Shown in pieces: positions 7,892 through 12,871 of a stretch of DNA of 12,871 nt (the stretch's first letter is position 1; the number at the start of each line of letters is the position of its first letter). A program made the translations under genes and the position numbers. The stretch comes from Thermohalobaculum sp035513135. GTDB lineage: Bacteria > Pseudomonadota > Alphaproteobacteria > Rhodobacterales > Rhodobacteraceae. Location: contig DATKCQ010000112.1 of assembly GCA_035513135.1 (NCBI GenBank), positions 1-12,871 on the forward strand, given 5' to 3'. The notes beneath the pieces are model-generated. The model was not told the origin of the DNA, ran no database searches, and worked only from the letters and a program-made list of their open reading frames with translations.

Positions 7892-9042
7892 CCGAGCTCG
7901 CCCTGCGCGCCCCGCCCGCCCGGCCCGAGGGCTCGGTGGTCGGCGACTGGTGGCAGACGGTCGACCGCTGGAGCCTCAGCGCGCTGCTGGTGCTGTTCGC
8001 GCTCGGCCTCGTGCTGGCGCTGGCCGCCTCGCCGCCGCTGGCGCACAAGAACGAGTTGTGGACCTACCACTACGTGCTGCGCCACGCCGTGTTCGCCGCG
8101 ATGGCGCTGGTTGTGGTCGCCGCCGTCTCGATGTGCTCGGTCGCCACGGTGCGGCGCTACGGGATCGTGCTTTTCCTGATTTCCTTCGCGGCCACCGCGG
8201 CGCTGCCCTGGCTCGGCACCGACTTCGGCAAGGGCGCGACGCGGTGGTACTCGCTCGGCTTCTTCAGCCTGCAGCCCTCGGAGTTTTTGAAGCCCGCCTT
8301 CGTGATCGCCTCGGGCTGGCTGATGTGGGGCTCGTTCGAGCGCTTCGGCCCGCCCGGGCGCTCCATCTCCGGCCTGATCGCCATCGGCATCGCGGCGATG
8401 CTGGCGCTGCAGCCCGATTTCGGCCAGGCGGTGCTGGTGCTCGCCGTGTGGTCGGTGATGGTGTTCGTCTCCGGCGCGCCGATCCTCACGCTGCTGCTGC
8501 TGGGCGGTCTGATCGGGCTGGCCGGCGCCTACGCCTACACCACCTCGAGCCACCTGGCCGGGCGCATCGACAGCTACCTCGCCGAGGAGATCGACCCGCA
8601 CACCCAGCTCGCCTACGCGCAGTCGGCGATCCGCGAGGGCGGGCTGTTCGGCGTCGGCCCGGCGCAGGGCTCGGTGAAGTGGACCCTGCCCGACGCGCAC
8701 ACCGACTTCATCATCGCCGTGGCGGCCGAGGAGTTCGGCCTGCTGCTCACCCTCGTCATCATCGGCCTCTACGTCTTCATCGTCATGCGCGCGCTGGCCC
8801 GCCTGGTCGAGGAGCGCAACCCCTTCGCGCGCCTGGCCGGCACCGGGCTCGCGGTGCTCATCGGCCTGCAGGCCTTCGTCAACATGGCGGTCGCCATCCG
8901 CCTGCTGCCGGCCAAGGGAATGACCCTGCCGTTCATCTCCTATGGCGGCTCGTCGCTGCTGGCCGCCGCCATCACCATCGGCGCGCTGCTCGCCTTCACC
9001 CGCAGCCGCCCGCGCGAGGCGGCCGAGCGGGGCGCCGCGTGA
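7888..9042 (+). CDS. ftsW: Septal peptidoglycan glycosyltransferase FtsW (SEDS family)
   Basis: Polytopic inner-membrane protein of 384 residues that polymerises lipid II at the division septum with FtsI. About ten hydrophobic segments follow a hydrophilic N-terminus of roughly 30 residues. SEDS motifs are clear: GATRWYSLG and QPSEFLKPAF in the first half, QPDFGQ in the middle, PDAHTDFI with Asp273 matching the catalytic aspartate of FtsW/RodA proteins, and KGMTLPFISYGGSS near the C-terminus. FtsW is preferred over RodA because of its place between murD and murG. ATG 7888 overlaps the murD stop, and AGGAGG at 7875-7880 lies 7 bases upstream, a strong ribosome-binding site. The stop overlaps the murG GTG. 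Confidence 0.97.
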   Translation: MTELALRAPPARPEGSVVGDWWQTVDRWSLSALLVLFALGLVLALAASPPLAHKNELWTYHYVLRHAVFAAMALVVVAAVSMCSVATVRRYGIVLFLISFAATAALPWLGTDFGKGATRWYSLGFFSLQPSEFLKPAFVIASGWLMWGSFERFGPPGRSISGLIAIGIAAMLALQPDFGQAVLVLAVWSVMVFVSGAPILTLLLLGGLIGLAGAYAYTTSSHLAGRIDSYLAEEIDPHTQLAYAQSAIREGGLFGVGPAQGSVKWTLPDAHTDFIIAVAAEEFGLLLTLVIIGLYVFIVMRALARLVEERNPFARLAGTGLAVLIGLQAFVNMAVAIRLLPAKGMTLPFISYGGSSLLAAAITIGALLAFTRSRPREAAERGAA

Positions 9043-10139
9043 GCCCACCGCTGCTGGTCATCGCCGCCGGCGGCACCGGCGGGCACATGTTCCCCGCCCA
9101 GGCGCTCGCCGAGGAGATGCTGCGCCGCGGCTGGCGCGTCGCGCTCACCACCGACCCGCGCGGGCTGCGCTATGCGGACGGCTTCCCCGAGGCGGTCGAG
9201 CGCGTCACGCTGCGCTCGGCGAGCTACCGCCGGGGCGGGCTGGCGGCCCGCGCGCGCGCGCCCCTCCAGATTCTCGCCGGCATCCGCGAGGCCGGGCGCC
9301 GTTTCCGCGCCGACCGCCCGGCCTGCGTCGCCGGGTTCGGCGGCTATCCGGCGCTGCCCGCGCTCGCCGCCGCCTGGCGCCTCGGCCTGCCCCGCCTGAT
9401 CCACGAGCAGAACGCCGTGCTGGGCCGCGTCAACCGCCTGTTCGCGGCCCGCGTCGACCGCGTCGCCTGCGGCACCTGGCCGGTCACCAACGCGCCCAGC
9501 GGCGCGCCGCTCGTCCACATCGGCAACCCGGTCCGCGACGCCGCACGCGCCGCCGCCGGGATCGCCTATGCGCCCCCCGGCGACGGCCCCCTCGACCTCC
9601 TCGTGTTCGGCGGCAGCCAGGGCGCCGCCGCCTTCGCCCGCCTGGTCCCCGCCGCCGTCGCGCTCCTGCCAGGGGAGCTGCGCGCGCGCCTGCGCGTCAC
9701 CCAGCAGACCCGCCCCGGCGAGGACGAGGCGGTCGCCGCCGCCTACGCCAGGGCCGGCATCGAGCCCCACCTCGCCCCGTTCTTCGCCGACCTGCCGCGC
9801 CGCATCGCCGCCGCGCAGCTGGTCATCGCCCGCGCCGGCGCCTCGACCGTGGCCGAGCTCGCCGCCATCGGCCGCCCCGCCATCCTGATCCCCTATCCGC
9901 ACGCCGCCGAGGACCACCAGAGCGCCAACGCCATGGCGCTGGCGCGGCCCGGCGGCGCCATCCTCGCGCCCGAGGCCGGCCTCACTACGGATGCCCTCGC
10001 CGGCCACATCCGCGCCGTCCTCGGCGACCCCGCCCGGGCCGCCCGCATGGCCGCCGCGGCCCGGGCGCAGGGCCGCCCGCAGGCCACGCGCGACCTCGCC
10101 GACCTGGTGGAGGAACTTGGCAACCAACCCGCCGCCTGA
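9039..10139 (+). CDS. murG: UDP-GlcNAc:lipid I N-acetylglucosaminyltransferase MurG
   Basis: Membrane-associated GT-B glycosyltransferase of 366 residues that adds GlcNAc to lipid I to make lipid II on the cytoplasmic face. The N-terminal domain opens with the glycine-rich loop GGTGGH at 11-16, followed by PAQALAEEM. HEQNAVLGRVNR lies in the acceptor domain. The C-terminal donor domain has VFGGSQGA and RAGASTVAELAAIGRPAI, then PYPHAAEDHQSANAM, the UDP-GlcNAc-binding region. GTG 9039 overlaps the ftsW stop (GTGA) and places GGTGGH at the expected distance from the N-terminus, so it is preferred over the long open frame upstream. It is followed by a 38-base gap, the first sizeable gap in the operon. 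Confidence 0.97.
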   Translation: MSPPLLVIAAGGTGGHMFPAQALAEEMLRRGWRVALTTDPRGLRYADGFPEAVERVTLRSASYRRGGLAARARAPLQILAGIREAGRRFRADRPACVAGFGGYPALPALAAAWRLGLPRLIHEQNAVLGRVNRLFAARVDRVACGTWPVTNAPSGAPLVHIGNPVRDAARAAAGIAYAPPGDGPLDLLVFGGSQGAAAFARLVPAAVALLPGELRARLRVTQQTRPGEDEAVAAAYARAGIEPHLAPFFADLPRRIAAAQLVIARAGASTVAELAAIGRPAILIPYPHAAEDHQSANAMALARPGGAILAPEAGLTTDALAGHIRAVLGDPARAARMAAAARAQGRPQATRDLADLVEELGNQPAA

Positions 10140-10165
10140 TAGGTCCCCGCCAGACCGTCTGCGAG

Positions 10166-10172
10166 GGAAGGA
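10166..10172 (+). promoter_or_regulatory. Ribosome-binding site for murC
   Basis: GGAAGGA lies 5 bases before GTG 10178 in the 38-base murG-murC gap. It supports the GTG start over the in-frame open stretch further upstream. The rest of the gap shows no clear promoter or hairpin. Confidence 0.7.
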
Positions 10173-10177
10173 CTCAC

Positions 10178-11596
10178 GTGAACCAGGCCACCGCGCTGCC
10201 CATCGACATCGGCCCGATCCACTTCGTCGGCATCGGCGGCATCGGCATGTCGGGCATCGCCGAGGTGCTGCGCAACCTCGGCTACACGGTGCAGGGCTCG
10301 GACCTCAGGGAGAGCCAGATCACCGAGCGCCTGCGGGCCCTGGGCGCCACCGTCCGCATCGGCCACGACGCGGCGAACCTGGGCGAGGCGCGCGTCGTCG
10401 TCATCTCCTCCGCCGTGAAGCGCGGCAACCCCGAGCTCGAGGCCGCCCGCGCGGCCGCGCTCCCGGTCGTGCGCCGCGCCGAGATGCTGGCCGAGCTCAT
10501 GCGGCTGAAGTCCAACGTCGCGGTGGCCGGCACGCACGGCAAGACCACCACCACCTCGCTGGTCGCCGCCCTGCTCGACGCGGGCGGCGAGGACCCCACC
10601 GTGATCAACGGCGGCATCATCCAGTCCTACGGCTCGAATGCCCGGCTCGGCGAGGGCCGCTGGATGGTGGTCGAGGCCGACGAGTCCGACGGCACCTTCG
10701 TGCGCCTGCCCGCCACCATCGCCGTGGTCACCAACATCGACCCCGAGCACATGGACCACTACGGCACCATCGAGGCGCTGCGCGACGGCTTCGACGCCTT
10801 CGTCTCCAACATCCCGTTCTACGGCGCGCTGGTCGCCTGCATGGACCACCCCGAGGTGCAGAGCCTGATCGGCCGGGTCACCGACCGCCGGGTGGTCACC
10901 TACGGCTTCTCGCGCCAGGCCGACCTGCGCGCCGAGAACGTGCGCTACGAGGACCGCCGCATGCTCTTCGACATCGCGCTGCGCGCCGGGCCCGAGAAGC
11001 GCCCGGACGAGCGTCACGAGGCGCTGACCCTCTCGCTGCCCGGCGAGCACAACGTGATGAACGCGCTGGCCGCGATCGGCGTCGCCCGCGAGCTCGGCAT
11101 CGCGATGGACGACATCCGCCGCGCGCTCGCCGCCTTCACCGGCGTGCGCCGCCGCTTCACGGAAGTTGGCGAGTGGAACGGCGCGCGCATCATCGATGAC
11201 TACGGCCACCACCCGGTCGAGATCGCCGCCGTGCTGAAGGCCGCCCGCGCCGCCACGCAGGGCCGGGTCATCGCGGTGCACCAGCCGCACCGCTACTCGC
11301 GCCTGCACGACCTGTTCGAGGAGTTCTGCGCCTGCTTCAACGACGCCGACGTGGTCGCCATCGCCGACGTCTACGCCGCCGGCGAGCCGCCCATCGAGGG
11401 CATCTCGCGCGATGCGCTGGTCGGCGGCCTGCGCGCCCACGGCCACCGCCAGGCCCACGCGCTGAAAGGCCCCGAGGAGCTGGCCCCCTTCGTCGCCGAG
11501 CACGCGCGGCCCGGCGACATCGTCGTCTGCCTCGGGGCGGGGACCATCTCGGCCTGGACCAACGCGCTGCCGGGCGAGCTGGCGCGGCTCGGCTGA
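10178..11596 (+). CDS. murC: UDP-N-acetylmuramate:L-alanine ligase MurC
   Basis: Cytoplasmic ATP-dependent ligase of 472 residues that attaches L-alanine to UDP-MurNAc, the first step of stem peptide assembly. The N-terminal nucleotide-binding loop is GIGGIGMSGIAEVL from residue 18. The ATPase P-loop is GTHGKTTTT at 118-126, with the His typical of MurC. EADESDGTF and TNIDPEHMDHYG follow. The C-terminal domain has DDYGHHPVEIAAVL and HQPHRYSRLHDLF, both characteristic of MurC. GTG 10178 is chosen from its ribosome-binding site and from the position of the glycine loop. The stop is 24 bases before murB. In the Rhodobacterales clusters I recall, a small membrane protein gene (DUF2484) often sits here; it is absent. 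Confidence 0.97.
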   Translation: MNQATALPIDIGPIHFVGIGGIGMSGIAEVLRNLGYTVQGSDLRESQITERLRALGATVRIGHDAANLGEARVVVISSAVKRGNPELEAARAAALPVVRRAEMLAELMRLKSNVAVAGTHGKTTTTSLVAALLDAGGEDPTVINGGIIQSYGSNARLGEGRWMVVEADESDGTFVRLPATIAVVTNIDPEHMDHYGTIEALRDGFDAFVSNIPFYGALVACMDHPEVQSLIGRVTDRRVVTYGFSRQADLRAENVRYEDRRMLFDIALRAGPEKRPDERHEALTLSLPGEHNVMNALAAIGVARELGIAMDDIRRALAAFTGVRRRFTEVGEWNGARIIDDYGHHPVEIAAVLKAARAATQGRVIAVHQPHRYSRLHDLFEEFCACFNDADVVAIADVYAAGEPPIEGISRDALVGGLRAHGHRQAHALKGPEELAPFVAEHARPGDIVVCLGAGTISAWTNALPGELARLG

Positions 11597-11605
11597 TGCG
11601 GCATT

Positions 11606-11610
11606 GGGGA
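11606..11610 (+). promoter_or_regulatory. Possible ribosome-binding site for murB
   Basis: GGGGA lies 10 bases before ATG 11621, a slightly long spacing. It is the only candidate in the 24-base murC-murB gap. Confidence 0.4.
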
Positions 11611-11620
11611 TGACCTCGCC

Positions 11621-12598
11621 ATGCGGCAGCCGGTGATCGACGGCGAGCGGCTGCTGGCACGCCTGCCGCCCGTGCGCGGCCGCCTCACGCCCATGCGCCC
11701 GCTCGGCGAGCTCGCCTGGCTGCGCGTCGGCGGCCCCGCCGAGGTGCTGTTCCAGCCCGCCGACCCGGACGATCTCGCCGCCTTCCTGGCCGCCTGCCCG
11801 GCGGACATCCCGGTGACGCCGCTGGGCGTGTGCTCGAACCTGATCATCCGCGACGGCGGGCTGCCGGGCGTCGCCATCCGGCTGGGCCGCGGCTTCAACC
11901 GCATCGAAACGCTCCCCGGCCAGCGCATCCGCGCCGGCGCCGCCGCGCTCGACGCGCAGGTGGCGAGGCGCGCCGCCGATGCCGGCATCGCCGGCCTCGA
12001 ATTCCTGCGCACCATCCCCGGCGCCATCGGCGGCATGGTCAAGATGAACGCCGGCTGCTACGGCGCCTACGCGGCCGACGTGGTGCGCGAGGTCACCGCC
12101 ATCGAGCGCGGCGGCCGCAGGCGCACCCTGAGCCCCGGCGACCTCGCCTTCGCCTACCGCGCGTCCGCCATCCCCGACGACACGGTGGTGATCGACGCCA
12201 CGCTCGAGGGCCGCCCCGGCGACCCCGCCGCGATCCGGGCCCTGATGGAGACCTACGTGGCGCAGCGCCAGGCCAGCCAGCCCGTGCGCGAGCGCAGTTG
12301 CGGCTCGACCTTCGCCAACCCCGCGGGCTTCTCCTCGACCGGCGCCCCCGACGACCCGATGGAGCGCAAGGCCTGGAAGCTGATCGAGGCCGCCGGCTGC
12401 CGCGGGCTCACCCTCGGCGGCGCGCAGATTTCCGAGCGGCACGCGAACTTCCTGATCAACACCGGCACCGCCACCGCCGCCGACCTCGAGGCCCTGGGCG
12501 AGCTGGTCCGCGCCCGCGTGAAATCGCACGCCGGGGTGGATTTGCGCTGGGAAATCCAGCGCATCGGCGTTACACTCGCCCCTTCAGAGACCGCATGA
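11621..12598 (+). CDS. murB: UDP-N-acetylenolpyruvoylglucosamine reductase MurB
   Basis: Cytoplasmic FAD-dependent reductase of 325 residues that converts UDP-GlcNAc-enolpyruvate to UDP-MurNAc with NADPH. The N-terminal FAD-binding region shows WLRVGGPAEVLF, LGVCSNLIIRDGG and GLEFLRTIPGAIGGMVKMNAG (about 125-145). Candidate catalytic residues are Arg180 in FAYRAS, Ser229 in SCGSTFANP and Glu311 in WEIQRIG, matching the Arg/Ser/Glu set known in MurB. Its length below the E. coli enzyme suggests the shorter MurB type. The segment STFANPAGFSSTGAPDD and the following KAWKLIEAAG resemble Rhodobacterales MurB as I remember it. The stop TGA overlaps an ATG opening the repeat-bearing small frame. Confidence 0.97.
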   Translation: MRQPVIDGERLLARLPPVRGRLTPMRPLGELAWLRVGGPAEVLFQPADPDDLAAFLAACPADIPVTPLGVCSNLIIRDGGLPGVAIRLGRGFNRIETLPGQRIRAGAAALDAQVARRAADAGIAGLEFLRTIPGAIGGMVKMNAGCYGAYAADVVREVTAIERGGRRRTLSPGDLAFAYRASAIPDDTVVIDATLEGRPGDPAAIRALMETYVAQRQASQPVRERSCGSTFANPAGFSSTGAPDDPMERKAWKLIEAAGCRGLTLGGAQISERHANFLINTGTATAADLEALGELVRARVKSHAGVDLRWEIQRIGVTLAPSETA

Positions 12599-12741
12599 GC
12601 GGCAACGGCCGAATCCCCCGGCGAATCGACCGGCGAATCGACCGGCGAATCGACCGGCGAATCACTTGGCGAATCAGCCGGCGAATCAACCGGCGAATCA
12701 ACCGGCGAATCAACGACCCGGGGGCGGCCGAAAAAAGTTGA
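12595..12741 (+). CDS. Possible 48-residue arginine-rich small ORF made of R-R-I-x repeats
   Basis: An open frame with ATG overlapping the murB stop (ATGA) and TGA at 12739-12741, just before ddl. It encodes 48 residues: a short leader, about eight R-R-I-(D/T/S/N) tetrapeptides (one with Trp-Arg in place of Arg-Arg), and a short tail ending EKS. I count 16 Arg and 1 Lys against 5 acidic residues. I recognise no family. For expression: the 4-bp overlap is the junction style used throughout this operon, and the frame survives through the repeat. Against it: the sequence is almost entirely a 12-bp tandem repeat, CGA arginine codons recur in every unit although they look uncommon in neighbouring genes, and there is no good ribosome-binding site of its own. 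It may be only a translational bridge or a chance open frame. Confidence 0.3.
   Translation: MSGNGRIPRRIDRRIDRRIDRRITWRISRRINRRINRRINDPGAAEKS
12607..12714 (+). repeat. Nine-unit 12-bp tandem repeat, one GANTC site per unit
   Basis: Nine contiguous 12-bp units lie in the murB-ddl spacer. The units are GGCCGAATCCCC, CGGCGAATCGAC three times, CGGCGAATCACT, TGGCGAATCAGC, and CGGCGAATCAAC three times. CGAATC is invariant. The exact triplets at each end and the differing middle units suggest stepwise duplication by replication slippage followed by point changes. Each unit carries GAATC, starting at 12611 and then every 12 bases to 12707. GANTC is the recognition sequence of CcrM-type adenine methyltransferases of alphaproteobacteria. 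There are no spacers, so this is not a CRISPR array, and nothing suggests a mobile element. Confidence 0.95.
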
Positions 12742-12743
12742 GG
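12740..12743 (+). promoter_or_regulatory. Ribosome-binding site for ddl
   Basis: GAGG lies 5 bases before ATG 12749 and overlaps the stop codon of the repeat-bearing small frame. It supports the chosen ddl start. Confidence 0.55.
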
Positions 12744-12748
12744 CGCGG

Positions 12749-12871
12749 ATGTCGGGCAGGACATTTCACCGCGTCGTGGTGCTCAAGGGCGGCCTGTCGG
12801 CCGAGCGGGAAGTCTCGCTCGTCTCGGGCCGCGAGTGTGCAGGCGCACTGCGTCGCGTGGGCTACGAGGTG
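12749..12871 (+). CDS. ddl: D-alanine:D-alanine ligase Ddl, N-terminal part (partial)
   Basis: ATP-grasp ligase that makes the D-Ala-D-Ala dipeptide used by MurF. Only the first 41 codons are present; the frame is open at the window end. The visible segment VVVLKGGLSAEREVSLVSGREC, ending in GALRRVGYEV, is the characteristic Ddl N-terminus: the GGxSxEREVSLxSG motif contains the conserved Glu and Ser of the substrate-binding site. The ATG at 12749 gives the usual short lead before this motif and has GAGG 5 bases upstream. It follows murB after a 150-base spacer filled mostly by the 12-bp repeat, the longest interval between recognised genes in the window. In dcw clusters of this group ftsQ, ftsA and ftsZ normally follow, but they are outside the window. 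Confidence 0.95.
   Translation, partial: MSGRTFHRVVVLKGGLSAEREVSLVSGRECAGALRRVGYEV

Noticed and set aside
11596..11636. Two tiny start-stop frames (ATG 11596 to TGA 11613, ATG 11610 to TGA 11636) in the murC-murB gap
   Set aside because: They are only 5 and 8 codons long. They could assist re-initiation toward murB, but frames this short occur by chance and nothing else supports them.
9893..12529. Long minus-strand frame (878 codons) opposite murG, murC and murB
   Set aside because: It is antisense to three genes with intact catalytic motifs and has only compositional protein sequence; it is treated as a shadow.
12607..12714. CRISPR array
   Set aside because: The units are contiguous 12-mers with no spacers, far shorter than CRISPR repeats, and no cas genes are nearby.
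12718..12736. GC-rich block followed by six A residues as a possible terminator
   Set aside because: On the + strand there is no T-run, and on the - strand the T-run comes before the GC block rather than after it, so neither orientation is an intrinsic terminator. Termination inside the operon before ddl would also be unexpected.
12570..12764. Minus-strand 64-codon frame across the repeat (I-R-R repeats)
   Set aside because: It is also open because the repeat lacks stops in this frame, but it overlaps the starts and ends of murB and ddl on the opposite strand and has no context supporting translation.
2..12871. A novel accessory, defence or mobile system
   Set aside because: Every frame with recognisable protein sequence is a core dcw gene. 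No transposase, integrase, toxin, nuclease or phage gene is visible, and base composition looks uniform apart from the 12-bp repeat.

Overview
The window is a stretch of a division and cell wall (dcw) gene cluster, read entirely on the + strand: end of rsmH, ftsL, ftsI, murE, murF, mraY, murD, ftsW, murG, murC, murB, a short repeat-bearing spacer, and the first 41 codons of ddl. Base composition is very GC-rich. The gene order, the MraY N-terminus (NLFRYITFRAGGA, then GQPIRDDGP), the short FtsL and the MurB segment STFANPAGFSSTG all resemble alphaproteobacteria of the Rhodobacterales/Paracoccaceae type as I remember them. That placement is inference from protein resemblance; no species is claimed.

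Layout: rsmH 3' end (1-130), ftsL (127-642), ftsI (639-2411), murE (2421-3950), murF (3947-5395), mraY (5400-6488), murD (6485-7891), ftsW (7888-9042), murG (9039-10139), murC (10178-11596), murB (11621-12598), a 48-codon open frame made of a 12-bp tandem repeat (12595-12741), and ddl (12749 onward). Six junctions between recognised genes are 4-bp GTGA/ATGA start-stop overlaps, and the largest gap between recognised genes is 150 bp. This points to one translationally coupled operon. I saw no internal promoter, terminator, RNA gene, insertion sequence or CRISPR array, and no gene-free stretch over 300 bases.

How the genes work together: MurB and MurC complete and load UDP-MurNAc, then MurD, MurE (meso-diaminopimelate type) and MurF, with D-Ala-D-Ala from Ddl, build the UDP-MurNAc-pentapeptide. 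MraY moves it to the lipid carrier (lipid I) and MurG adds GlcNAc (lipid II). FtsW polymerises lipid II and FtsI crosslinks it at the division site, with FtsL as a membrane partner. All catalytic motifs I looked for are present, so the core genes are ordinary.

The unusual part is the murB-ddl spacer: nine 12-bp units at 12607-12714, every one carrying GAATC. This is a GANTC site, the target of the alphaproteobacterial cell-cycle methyltransferase CcrM. By hand I count only seven other GANTC sites in the window. The same repeat forms an arginine-rich small frame starting on the murB stop codon and ending just before the ddl ribosome-binding site. A second 12-bp repeat, of different sequence, encodes a Pro/Glu-rich tail on FtsL.
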